Source: Hyphomicrobium sp. (lineage in GTDB: Bacteria; Pseudomonadota; Alphaproteobacteria; Rhizobiales; Hyphomicrobiaceae). From it: a stretch of 64,000 nucleotides of DNA. The notes beneath the pieces were generated by a model. That model did no database searches, was not told where the DNA came from, and saw only the letters and a list, made by a program, of their open reading frames with translations. The translations under genes were made by a program, and so were the position numbers. Location: contig JADJVG010000009.1 in the NCBI GenBank assembly GCA_016716675.1, positions 124,001 through 188,000 on the forward strand. The letters are read 5' to 3'. The number at the start of each line of letters is the position of its first letter. Within the stretch, counting starts at the first letter, position 1. This document shows, piece by piece, positions 55,290 to 63,862 of the stretch.

Positions 55290-55931
55290 TCACCCCTTCC
55301 TGACTCCCAGCCCGTCCAGATACAGAAGCACGGCGGCGTCGAGCAGGTCTTCCGGGGGCATGGGGATTGGGCGGCGGGCGCCGTCGCCGCGGGCGAACAG
55401 GGCGGCGATGCCGTGCGACAGCGCCCAGATGTGCAGTGCCATCATCATAACCGGCGGACGCTTGCCCTCGGGCATGGTCGCGATCAGCGCGGCGCAGGCC
55501 TCGCGCAGCACGTCGAAGGCGCGTTCACCGGCGGTGTGCAGTTCGGGGAATGCCGTAAACGCTAGGCCCGATTCGAACATCGCGGAAAACTGTGCCGGTT
55601 CCTGGCGCGCGAAATCGAGATAGGCCCGGCCCAGACGCTCGAAAGCCGCTTACAAGTTCGATTTGCCGCCGTTCCAGGCGACCGACAATTTGGCTTCAAA
55701 CGCCGCAAAGCCTCGGGTCGCGACGTCGGCCATCAGCGCGTCGCGGTCGCGGTAGTGGCGGTAGGGCGCGGCAGGGCTGACGCCGGCGGCGCGAGCCGCC
55801 TCGGCAAAGCTAAAGCCCGACGGGCCCTTAGCCGCAATAAGGTCGAGCGCCGCCTTAATCAAGGCTTCGCGCAGATTGCCGTGATGATAGCCGCGGCGGG
55901 AGCCGGGTGTACTGTCGCGTTCCCATGACAT
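55290..55931 (-). pseudogene. TetR-family regulator interrupted by an in-frame stop
   Basis: The frame starts at ATG 55931 with RRGYHHGNLREALIKAALDLIAAKGPSGFSFAEAARAAGVSPAAPYRHYRDRDAL, a complete TetR helix-turn-helix. At codon 94 a TAA (55652-55650) interrupts it; the same frame resumes with AAFERLGRAYLDFA and continues to 55290 with the ligand domain (MFESGLAFTAFPEL... DAAVLLYLDGLGVRK). A normal TetR would be about 213 residues. The stop is a single-base change if real. The DNA-binding half might still be made alone. Likely ligand unknown. Confidence 0.85.
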
Positions 55932-56080
55932 AATCGTGCTTCTAGCCGATTGGCGGAGGTGATGCACGCCGCGCCATCAGGCCGCCGACGGAAAATCTTT
56001 AGCAGCGCGACGGAATGTGCAACTCTGCAGCGTTCCGTGCGAGCCTTCCGCACGGACGGCAGATTTCGCAGCAGGATCCC

Positions 56081-56656
56081 ATGACGCGACGCCCATTTTG
56101 CTCTCGTCCCCCGGCACCGCAGTCGCCGGCGCTGAAGCTTCGCGTCCGCCGCCGTGGATGTGCGATCGGTGCCGCCGGCCTTATGGCGTGGCTTGCTGCG
56201 CTGATCCTTCCCGGTGCCGTGCTGGCGGCGGGCAAGCAGCCGTTGAGCTGGGATAAGGCGACCCAGATTGAGTCCGCTGAGAGTGCCGCCAAGGCCGAAG
56301 AGGCAAACCCGGTCTGCGCGTCGGTTGGCGCCAATATTTCGCGCCGCGTCGCGAACATAAAATCTCTGAAGGCGGCCATTCAAAGAGCGGCCGACGGTCC
56401 GCCGACCAGCATGAAGTCAGCGTTGCAGGGATTGTTCGGTAAAGCCGAGCCGAGTGCCAAGATGATCGCGCAGGAGCGCAAAATCGTCAACGAGCGCCGG
56501 GCCGCCGACGATTTGAACGCGATGCTCACGTCATTGAAATGTGCGCCGGTCGATATCGAAGCGGCGCTGGCAGAGCAGCCCCTCCAGGCAACTGGCGGAC
56601 CGGTGGTTCCCGATGCCATGCCGGACGATTTGGTGCGGGCGCCTATTCAATACTAA
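56081..56656 (+). CDS. Exported hypothetical protein
   Basis: 191 residues with a long basic N-terminus, a hydrophobic stretch (about 27-47, IGAAGLMAWLAALILPGAVLA) and mature sequence starting near AGKQPLSW. The rest is helical, with two cysteines. No family recognised. ATG 56081 has AGGA upstream. It is convergent with the extensin-like gene. Confidence 0.6.
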   Translation: MTRRPFCSRPPAPQSPALKLRVRRRGCAIGAAGLMAWLAALILPGAVLAAGKQPLSWDKATQIESAESAAKAEEANPVCASVGANISRRVANIKSLKAAIQRAADGPPTSMKSALQGLFGKAEPSAKMIAQERKIVNERRAADDLNAMLTSLKCAPVDIEAALAEQPLQATGGPVVPDAMPDDLVRAPIQY

Positions 56657-56682
56657 TCAGGCACGCCGCCCGATAGGGACTG

Positions 56683-57372
56683 CTATTTGCAGATGCGGTT
56701 TAAGCCGTCGCGGCCGTGGCGGGCCAGGTCGACGTGGAAATGATCGTGGTGATTTCTATCGTAGTTCGGGCCGAGAACGGTGGTGAAGTTGTTGCACGCG
56801 CCATCATGAACCGTGCGCAGGAAAGCCTGCTCCCGCTCACTGCCGTTCCATCCGCCTTTGACGGTGATGACCTCGCCGTTGGCAAGTGTAAATCGCGACA
56901 CATCGAGGGCGTTGGCATAGCCGTGTTCGGATAGCCGTCCGCCGACCTTATGATTCATCGGGCGGCAGCCATAGGACGCAGCCACCGTAATCTCCGACAG
57001 CTTCGTGCCGTAGTATCGGCGCGCAGCCGGTTCAACGACCTCCGCGAGCCAGCGCTCAACCTGCGGCACCATCGGGCAGCGCAGCAGTGCGGGTGGTTTC
57101 ATGGAAACGCGACCGCCGAGCGCCGCTGACATTTCGTAAGGATTTTCCGTGCCGCACACGCTTGGACCGCCGAGCGCGGATCGCGCGCGGATGAAATTGG
57201 TTTTACGCACCGCGCCGGATGCAATGCAGGCCTGCTCTTCGCTGGCCCGCCAGGGTTCTTTTTTGGCGACGAAATCGACGTTGCTCGATGAGCCACAGCC
57301 CGACAGCAGCACAAAACCTGACATCATCAGGAGGCTGAGCGGCAGAAAAACGCTGATACGACGCAATACCAT
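56683..57372 (-). CDS. Extensin-like-C lipoprotein
   Basis: 229 residues. The lipobox LLSGC (Cys near residue 26) marks it as a lipoprotein. The extensin-like C-terminal domain follows, with the peptidase-like zinc pattern SEHGYANALDVS and HHDHFHVDLAR, and four or more cysteines for disulfides. This LAS-fold family is related to D-Ala-D-Ala carboxypeptidases, so a periplasmic cell-wall role is likely; catalysis is not proven. Confidence 0.85.
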   Translation of the reverse strand: MVLRRISVFLPLSLLMMSGFVLLSGCGSSSNVDFVAKKEPWRASEEQACIASGAVRKTNFIRARSALGGPSVCGTENPYEMSAALGGRVSMKPPALLRCPMVPQVERWLAEVVEPAARRYYGTKLSEITVAASYGCRPMNHKVGGRLSEHGYANALDVSRFTLANGEVITVKGGWNGSEREQAFLRTVHDGACNNFTTVLGPNYDRNHHDHFHVDLARHGRDGLNRICK

Positions 57373-57838
57373 GGGTAGGGATTATACCGGCAGTAAGGTT
57401 ACGGACGCCTTAAACCCCTCAGTCCCCGCACTAAATATGGCGCGCCTTTCCGGCCCATTTGGGACGCGGGCGCGGCGAAGCCGGGGCGGCGCGCTAAATA
57501 CGCTCCCGGCACGACAACGGTGCGGTATGCAACACAGTTGTCATATCGAGCCGCTAAACGAAGGGCGCTCTCTACGATGAGAGTGGGCGAGACCTTTCAG
57601 CGAAGGGTCGGCTCAGTAGATCACGCTGTGGACTTCGACGGTTTGTATCGCGTCAGGTTGAAGTCTGGTCGGCCGGTGAGTTCTGCGTACGGTTGGCAGC
57701 GGTGTGCACAGTTTGGAAGGCTCTGGCGCATGATGCCGCCGGATCGGATGGCATACACCCCGTCTGCCGTCGTCTGATCCAATCGCAGCGTCGTTCGCCA
57801 GAGCATCTGCCCGGCAGACGCGCTCCACACACTTTAGA
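57373..57838. other. Intergenic region without a recognised gene
   Basis: 466 bases. Minus-strand frames at 57613-57830 give basic peptides with no family resemblance. I see no tRNA, ncRNA signature or repeat beyond short hairpins such as CTCTC-N6-GAGAG near 57570. Confidence 0.5.
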
Positions 57839-58615
57839 TTAGGCTCCGAGGAAGCGAAGCACGGCGGCCTTATAGGCCTTGTCGCCCACGGCCTTCATGT
57901 GTTCGCGGCCGGGAATGACAAAGCCTTCCGCGCCCGGAATGAGTTCCGCCAACGCCTCCGCGCTGCCGCCGATCACGTCATGCTCGCCCACCGCCACCAG
58001 CACAGGGCTGGTAATCTTGGCCACGGTTTCGGCAGGCAGCGGATCGCGTGACGAGCGGATGCAGGCCGCGAGCGCCCTCAAATCGCTTTTGGTTTGTTCG
58101 GCAAAGGCGCGGAACGTGCGTGCCGTCGGATTGGTAACGTCGGCGAGGCTTGGCGCTTCGAGCGCGTGCGCAATCGGACCCGTGCCGGCCATGCCGCGCA
58201 CCATGTTGATTCCGAGCCCGCCGAAAATCAGCCGGGCGACGCGGTCCGGGTGGGCGAGCGTCAGGAAGGCCGCGATCCGCGCGCCCATCGAGTAGCCCAT
58301 CACATGGGCCTTCGGAATGCCGAGATGGTCGAGCAGGCGCAAGGCATCCTCGGCCATCAGCGGCGCGCCATACTGCGCGAGGTCGTACAACTTGGCGCTG
58401 TGGCCGTGGCCGCGATTATCAATGGCTATGACGCGGAACCCCGCCGCCCGTAGCGTATCGACCCAGCCGGGAAGCAGCCAGTTCATCGAGATGTTCGACG
58501 CGAATCCGTGGATAAGCTGGATCGGCAAAGGCTGGACGGCGGCCCCCGGTGCTGGAGCTGCGTCGATATAGGCGATCTGGACGCCCGCGCTGTCGAAGTA
58601 TTTGATGTCTGTCAT
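57839..58615 (-). CDS. Alpha/beta hydrolase
   Basis: 258-residue hydrolase. The oxyanion block is LIHGFASN, the nucleophile elbow GYSMG holds Ser109, and GEHDVIGG (Asp) and PGREHMKAV (His) complete the triad. No signal peptide. The substrate is not deducible; the build is like esterases and epoxide hydrolase-type enzymes. It is divergent from the zinc-finger gene. Confidence 0.88.
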   Translation of the reverse strand: MTDIKYFDSAGVQIAYIDAAPAPGAAVQPLPIQLIHGFASNISMNWLLPGWVDTLRAAGFRVIAIDNRGHGHSAKLYDLAQYGAPLMAEDALRLLDHLGIPKAHVMGYSMGARIAAFLTLAHPDRVARLIFGGLGINMVRGMAGTGPIAHALEAPSLADVTNPTARTFRAFAEQTKSDLRALAACIRSSRDPLPAETVAKITSPVLVAVGEHDVIGGSAEALAELIPGAEGFVIPGREHMKAVGDKAYKAAVLRFLGA

Positions 58616-58716
58616 GGGTCCCTGCGGCGAATGGAGGTCTGTTGTCCCCTATCGCTGCGTTCGCTTCAACGGTATCTTTCGGCCAACGAAGCGACCCTGC
58701 GACAAGAGGCACGATC

Positions 58717-58959
58717 ATGGCCGGCGGACATATTCCCCATTTCGCAAACGATGTCGGTGCCGAGCGCATCTTCATCGGCGTCAAGGAATTCAACTGCATG
58801 GGCGCGCGCGCGCCGTTCGATCACCCACATGTCTATCTGGATATGGGGCAGGATAGCCAGATCCTCTGCCCCTATTGCTCGACGCTTTACGTCCACGATC
58901 CGCGACTGGCCGAGAACGAGAGCGATCCCAAGGATAGCCTCGTCGCCGACGCGGCGTAA
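58717..58959 (+). CDS. Zinc-finger (zf-CHCC) domain protein
   Basis: 80 residues with the CHCC pattern: Cys27, His36, Cys51 and Cys54 (CPYCSTLYVHD), the fold of the NDUFS6/mitochondrial complex I zinc subunit. Alphaproteobacterial members are associated with complex I (NADH dehydrogenase). ATG 58717 has AGAGG upstream. It lies 29 bases before the monooxygenase gene. Confidence 0.9.
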   Translation: MAGGHIPHFANDVGAERIFIGVKEFNCMGARAPFDHPHVYLDMGQDSQILCPYCSTLYVHDPRLAENESDPKDSLVADAA

Positions 58960-58988
58960 TCCCTGAACCCGCCGGGGTGCGCGACCGC

Positions 58989-60170
58989 ATGACCGCCGCC
59001 TCAACCAGCATTGCAATCGCAGGCGCAGGCATCGGCGGATTGACGGCATCGCTGGCGTTGGCACGCCGCGGCTTCACCAATACCATTTATGAGCGGCGCA
59101 GCGCGCATTCGGAAGCGGGCGCTGGTATTCAACTGGGCCCCAATGCGACGGGCGTGCTGGCGCGTCTCGGTATCTTAGAGTCGGTTCGTGCCGTCAGTGC
59201 TGAGCCGGATGGCATCAGCGTGCATGACGCGAATTCTGGCCGCGCCATCACAAGATTGCCCCTTGGTGCGTGGATGCGCGCCCGCCACGGTTCGCCATAT
59301 CTGACGCTGCATCGCCAGGATCTGCATCAGGCGCTGACGATGGCGGTTGCGGGTGAGCCTGGCGTTTCCATTCTAACCGGTCGCGATGTGGTTGGCTTCG
59401 GCCAAAATGCAGGCGGTATCGATGTTCGCTTTGCCAACGGTGACAGTGTCAATGCTGCCGCCCTGATTGCCGCCGATGGCTTATGGTCGGTGCTGCGCGC
59501 CGCGGTGACGGCATCGGCTGCGCCTGAACCTGCTGGCAAGTGTGCGTATCGAGCCGTCGTGTCGCGCGAAGCAATGCCCGAAACGCTTGCTCTCAATGAC
59601 GTCCACATCTGGCTGTCGCCGGGTGCGCATATCGTGCATTACCCGGTGCGGCAGGGCGCCGAGACGGCGATCGTCGTGGTCATCGACGGGTCCGCGTCGC
59701 ACGAAGGCTGGGACAGCGCCGCGTCGCGCGATACCCTCATGGCTTCACCGGTTGCCACGTTCGCCGCGCCGGTCCGCCGGCTCATCTTGGCTGCTCAGAA
59801 CTGGCGCATGTGGCCGCTGCAGAAGTTGGCGCCGCTGACCACTTGGACCAATGGCGCCGTCGCGCTGTTAGGCGATGCCGCCCATCCGCTGCTGCCGTTT
59901 TTCGCCCAGGGCGGCGGGCTTGCCATTGAAGACGCGATGGTGCTTGCAAGTTCAATCGCGGACGGTGCCGGTCCGATGGCGGAGAGGCTTTCGGCCTATG
60001 AGGCGGCACGGCGGAGCCGCGCACAGCGCGTGGTTGATGCATCGATTGCGAACGGCCGGATCTACCACCTCTCCGGTGCGGCTCGGGCCGCGCGAAACAC
60101 CGTACTGACGGCTACGCCTGCGCCGCTGTTGATGCGCCGCTACGATTGGCTGTACGGCTGGGTGCCGTGA
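58989..60170 (+). CDS. FAD-dependent monooxygenase
   Basis: 393-residue flavin hydroxylase of the UbiH/salicylate-hydroxylase fold. The Rossmann motif is IAGAGIGGLTASLALARRG, DG motif is AALIAADGLWS, and GDAAHPLLPFFAQGG is the second FAD site. ATG 58989 is preceded by a G-rich Shine-Dalgarno; a GTG at 58977 is possible. Aromatic substrate unknown; 3-hydroxybenzoate or salicylate-type are possible. Confidence 0.9.
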   Translation: MTAASTSIAIAGAGIGGLTASLALARRGFTNTIYERRSAHSEAGAGIQLGPNATGVLARLGILESVRAVSAEPDGISVHDANSGRAITRLPLGAWMRARHGSPYLTLHRQDLHQALTMAVAGEPGVSILTGRDVVGFGQNAGGIDVRFANGDSVNAAALIAADGLWSVLRAAVTASAAPEPAGKCAYRAVVSREAMPETLALNDVHIWLSPGAHIVHYPVRQGAETAIVVVIDGSASHEGWDSAASRDTLMASPVATFAAPVRRLILAAQNWRMWPLQKLAPLTTWTNGAVALLGDAAHPLLPFFAQGGGLAIEDAMVLASSIADGAGPMAERLSAYEAARRSRAQRVVDASIANGRIYHLSGAARAARNTVLTATPAPLLMRRYDWLYGWVP

Positions 60171-60304
60171 TGCGCTCTACCCGGCCGCACCGTTGATCTC
60201 GATGCTGCTCAACTCTAATCTGCGACCAGCGTTCCACCGCCTTGCGCGGATCGGTTCGCTGGATCCGTCGAGCGCCAAACGCAACACAACCGGAGTGTCG
60301 ACAG

Positions 60305-60649
60305 ATGCCGACGCCTGAATGTCACGAAAAGCGTAAGCTCGACCGGTTGATCGACCGGCTGAACGACAAGCTGCCGGATCGTATTTCAAACATGGTGGCG
60401 TGGCTCGTTAGTCCCTCCGGGATGCTCATTCGCTTGCCGCTCGGTCTGCTTCTCATCGTTGGCGGCGTCTTTGCTTTTCTGCCGTTCCTCGGGCTGTGGA
60501 TGATACCGCTCGGTCTTCTGTTGATCGCGGTCGATGTGCCGCCGGTCCGGCGCTGGGTCATCCGGACGTGGCCAAAATTCGAATCCCGCTGGCGTCTTTA
60601 CCGGCAACGCAAGGCCAAAGCGCGGGCGGCGAACGCAAACGACGCTTAG
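60305..60649 (+). CDS. Small two-helix membrane protein
   Basis: 114 residues: basic N-terminal segment, then a hydrophobic hairpin (about 44-80) with PLGLLLIVGGVFAFLPFLGLWMIPLGLLLIAVDVP, and a basic tail. The pattern resembles PGPGW-type transmembrane proteins. ATG 60305 has GGAG upstream. Function unknown; it precedes the exosortase cassette by 170 bases. Confidence 0.75.
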   Translation: MPTPECHEKRKLDRLIDRLNDKLPDRISNMVAWLVSPSGMLIRLPLGLLLIVGGVFAFLPFLGLWMIPLGLLLIAVDVPPVRRWVIRTWPKFESRWRLYRQRKAKARAANANDA

Positions 60650-60819
60650 GCGGCGTCGCGCCCCTTTGCCGGGGCGATTACGGCTTAGACGTCGTTGTTT
60701 CGGGTTCCGGAGGCTGAATCAGGTCAATTTTTCGCGAACGGCTGCACTCCGGTTTACCAAATTAAGGGCTTAGTAACACCCCTTTGCAAGGCTCAAAGCT
60801 TGTGAAGCCGGAGGTATGT

Positions 60820-61629
60820 TTGACCGCCAAAGCCATCACCAGTTCTGCCGTTTGGACCGATGCGCGCCTCGCCGCGATCATCATGGTCGGCGCGTGCGTG
60901 AACGCGCTGCTCGTTCGTGTGGTCGAGCAGGTTGGTATCGATGGTCAAGCCTCGTTGAGCTTTGGCATCAGCCCGTTTCAGCTCGTCACGATTTTTGTTG
61001 CTGCACATCTCAGTCTTGGCCGTGGTGAAGCAACGCGCAGCGCCCCGCCGCTACTCGATGCGCTCGTGCTCGGGCTCATCCTCATTCCGAGCAGCGCCGT
61101 GTCATGGTTGGCATTGGCGCTCTATGCGGGCGCAACCGCTTGGCGCACGACGGACGAGCGCCGCATGGGCGCGCTGTTGTTCTTGGGTCTCGCGCTGACG
61201 GCGCTGTGGTCATCGGTGCTTTTGAAGTGGATCGCAGCTCCGGTTACGGGCGCTGAAGCCTATGTCGTCGGCCTCATCGTATCGGCGCTTCGGCCCGACA
61301 TTGTGCAAGCTGCCAATGTGATCGGAAACCCCGACACCCATAGCCTTATTCTCATGACGAGATGCACGACCGCCGATGCGCTTCCGATTGCGATCGTCTC
61401 GTTGGTGGCTGTTGCCAGCCTGCTCGGTGGCCTCAAGCGCGAGAAGTTTTGGCGTGCGTGCGCGGCCTTGGCGCTGTTTGTCATTGTCGCCAACCTTGCG
61501 CGGCTGTGCGCCATGGCATGGTCAGCCGAACTCTATGCCTTCGTTCACGGTCCCATCGGCGCCAATGTGTTTGATGGCGCGCTTGTTCTTGCCGTCCTTG
61601 GCCTCGGTAATTGGGCGAGCCAGCCATGA
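60820..61629 (+). CDS. Exosortase/archaeosortase-like membrane transpeptidase
   Basis: 269 residues, seven or eight membrane helices. The exosortase core pattern is visible near the C-terminus: a Cys after a buried strand (ILMTRCTTADALPIAI, Cys182), then a helix with an Arg (FVIVANLARLCAMAW, Arg228), then His243 (AFVHGPIGANVFDGALV). These match the conserved Cys, Arg and His of PEP-CTERM-type exosortases, although the usual ACSGL block is replaced by RCTTADAL. GGAGG lies 5 bases before a TTG start. Its stop overlaps the next gene (ATGA). The enzyme would cut a C-terminal sorting tail and attach the protein to something at the envelope. Confidence rests on motif matching only. Confidence 0.75.
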   Translation: MTAKAITSSAVWTDARLAAIIMVGACVNALLVRVVEQVGIDGQASLSFGISPFQLVTIFVAAHLSLGRGEATRSAPPLLDALVLGLILIPSSAVSWLALALYAGATAWRTTDERRMGALLFLGLALTALWSSVLLKWIAAPVTGAEAYVVGLIVSALRPDIVQAANVIGNPDTHSLILMTRCTTADALPIAIVSLVAVASLLGGLKREKFWRACAALALFVIVANLARLCAMAWSAELYAFVHGPIGANVFDGALVLAVLGLGNWASQP

Positions 61630-62201
61630 TGCAAAACGCCATCATCATAAAGGTCGCGCTGGTGTTTGCGGTGGTTGTCGCAGGCGCGTCCCTCAAGATT
61701 AGCCGCTACGCCTCGGCGTCAGCGGCGATCCCGGCCGGCACTGCCGATAGCGTGGTGCGGACGATGTCGGCGCACGGCTGGTCGCTCGCCTCGCAGTCGG
61801 ATGCCGGTACGGTCACGCTCTATGACCATTTAGGCTTCCACAAAGCAGGTTGCGACACGACCGTGACGATTGCGGCCATGGGTGGCAACGCGGAAGCCGC
61901 TGAATTCTTCCGGCAACGTTATGGCGGTAACGCAGCATTCATTCAGGGCGACGATATTGTCGAGCACCCGAGCGGGGTGCGCCGACAGTTTGCGATCTTG
62001 ACGCAGCAGGCGCTTGCGGCATTTGGCCTGCGAACGCCACAGATGGCGCCCATCCTGGCGATTTCGCCGGCCCCATCAGCGTCTCCCGGCGATTGTCAGG
62101 GACCACCGGCCAGTGCCTGGCGACAGGCAGACACGTCTCACAACAATAATATTTCATTGATCACGAACATCGCTGATCAGTCAGCGGAACTCCGGAGATA
62201 G
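61626..62201 (+). CDS. Exosortase-linked membrane-anchored protein
   Basis: 191 residues: one N-terminal helix (about 5-26, AIIIKVALVFAVVVAGASLKI) and a periplasmic domain with two cysteines (HKAGCDTTV and GDCQGP). I do not recognise the family. ATG 61626 overlaps the exosortase stop (ATGA), and the next gene begins 3 bases after its stop, so it is part of the same cassette. EpsI-like (DUF3485) partners occur beside other exosortases, and this could be an analogue; that is inference. Confidence 0.75.
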   Translation: MMQNAIIIKVALVFAVVVAGASLKISRYASASAAIPAGTADSVVRTMSAHGWSLASQSDAGTVTLYDHLGFHKAGCDTTVTIAAMGGNAEAAEFFRQRYGGNAAFIQGDDIVEHPSGVRRQFAILTQQALAAFGLRTPQMAPILAISPAPSASPGDCQGPPASAWRQADTSHNNNISLITNIADQSAELRR

Positions 62202-62204
62202 ACA

Positions 62205-62564
62205 ATGCGTACGATTCTTGCGGCCCTGGTTTTTACCGCTGGCGTGTTTGCCATCTCGCTGAGCGCGAACGCCGCTCCTGGCGGTAACGGCAACGGCAAC
62301 GGCTTCGGCCTTGGCGGGGGCAACGGCGGCGGTAATGGTGGCGGCCTCGGCGGCGGTTTTGGCGGCGGTGGCGGCTTCGGCGGCGGCAACGGTGGTGGCA
62401 ATAGCGGCGGTAATGGCGGCGGCGGTTTTGGCGGCGGTGGCGGTGGCGGCGGCGGAGCCGGCGGCGCACCTCTTCCAGTGTTAGGTGTCACTCTGTTGGG
62501 TCAAGCCCTCGGCATTGGCGGGATCTTCGTCCTATGGCGCCGGCGCCGGATCGCACAAAACTAG
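62205..62564 (+). CDS. Glycine-rich secreted protein with exosortase-type C-terminal sorting tail
   Basis: 119 residues in four parts: signal peptide (1-23), a glycine/asparagine-rich region (24-87, GGGNGG and GGGFGG blocks), then PLPVLG at 89-94, a hydrophobic segment (95-111) and RRRR at 112-115. The last three elements are the layout of exosortase targets (motif, TM helix, positive tail). Its direct linkage to the exosortase-like gene makes it the likely and possibly only substrate. Gly-rich proteins of this build often form surface or matrix material. It is not a coding artefact: the start, the signal peptide and the tail are all clean. Confidence 0.85.
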   Translation: MRTILAALVFTAGVFAISLSANAAPGGNGNGNGFGLGGGNGGGNGGGLGGGFGGGGGFGGGNGGGNSGGNGGGGFGGGGGGGGGAGGAPLPVLGVTLLGQALGIGGIFVLWRRRRIAQN

Positions 62565-62699
62565 TGCCTAGTTCGGATCATCGCGCGCCCACCCGCTGAG
62601 TGGATTGGCCTGCCGCAAAGACCTCCATGTTGACGCAGGCGGCATGCGCTGCCTCAGAAAGGTGTCGATGCGTGCGTATCTTCCGGATATGCAGGCCGC

Positions 62700-63819
62700 A
62701 TGATTACAGACGGCGATTTCGAGATTTTCCTCGCGACTTCTCCTGGCCTGGAAACCGTGCTTTGCGCAGAAGCGCGGGCTAAAGGATTCAAGGCACCGAA
62801 AGCCGTTCCCGGCGGCGTTACGTTCAACGGCGGCTGGCCCGACGTCTGGAGGGCCAACCTCGAGGTGCGCGGCGCAGGACGCGTTATCGCTGAGCTCTGT
62901 TCATTCCGCGTTTCGCATCTCGCCCAACTCGATAAGCGGGCGCGCCGCGTCGCCTGGGCTGAAGTGCTGCGCAAGGACGTGCCGTTTCGCGTCGAAGCGA
63001 CCTGCAAAAGTTCGCGCATTTATCATTCAGGCGCCGCCGTCCAGCGGATCGAGACGGCGATCCGCGAGGAACTCGGTGCGCCACTGTCGGCCGATGCCGA
63101 GGTCTGTGTTCGGGCGCGCATTGAAAACGATCTGTGCACGATATCCATCGATACGTCGGGAGAGCTGCTGCACAAGCGCGGACACAAGCAGGCCGTCAAC
63201 AAGGCGCCGATGCGCGAGACGATGGCGTCGCTGTTTCTACGGCAATGCGGATATGCCGGCAGCGAACCGGTGGTCGATCCAATGTGTGGGTCGGGTACTT
63301 TCATCATTGAAGCCGCTGAGATTGCCGCCGGCCTCAAGCCTGGGCGCTCCCGGCATTTCGCCTTTGAAAAACTTGCAACTTTTGACGCGGCCGCATGGCA
63401 GCGCTTGCGCGACGCTGACACGGCAGTGGTGTCTCAGCCCGGCGTACGCTTTTACGGCAGCGATCGCGATGCGGGCGCCATCACCATGAGCCGCGCCAAT
63501 GCCGAACGTGCGGGTGTCAGCGAGATCACGCAATTCGAGCAGCACGCGATTAGTGATCTCATGGCGCCGGTGGGTTCGCCCGGCCTCGTCATCGTCAATC
63601 CGCCGTATGGCGATCGTATTGGCGACAAGAAACCTGAATGCGCTCTATCGATCGCTTGGGCAAACGCTGTTGACGCGCTTTCAAGGCTGGCGCGCCGCGG
63701 TCATCACGAATGAGGCGTACCTTGCCAACGCCACTGGACTGCCGTTCAACAAACCCTCCGCGCCGGTGTCGCACGGTGGCCTGCGGGTCACTTTGTATCT
63801 GACCGGACCATTGCCCTGA
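62700..63819 (+). CDS. THUMP-domain RNA methyltransferase, RlmL type (frameshifted)
   Basis: Class I SAM-dependent methyltransferase with an N-terminal THUMP domain (about 35-160) and catalytic domain with DPMCGSGTFIIEAAEIA and the VIVNPPYGDRIGDK motif (NPPY, base-flipping N6/N2 methylases). The best frame runs to 63713, but beyond GDK the true continuation NLNALYRSLGQTLLTRFQGW to LYLTGPLP lies in another frame ending at 63819. An extra A at AAGAAAC near 63630 explains it. Repaired length is about 372 residues. RlmL methylates 23S rRNA G2445 in E. coli; the single-domain form here may be RlmL or a related enzyme. Confidence 0.85.
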
Positions 63820-63862
63820 GCAGCGATCCGGCCTCGAAATCGCGCTATGTGCCCCGCCGCCA

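Noticed and set aside
60816..61028. Open frame starting ATG at 60816 inside the exosortase gene
   Set aside because: It is a shifted shadow of the exosortase frame with no helices or family match.
62205..62564. GlyGly-CTERM (rhombosortase) target
   Set aside because: The glycines are spread through the whole protein, a Pro-motif precedes the helix, and the linked enzyme looks like an exosortase, not a rhomboid.
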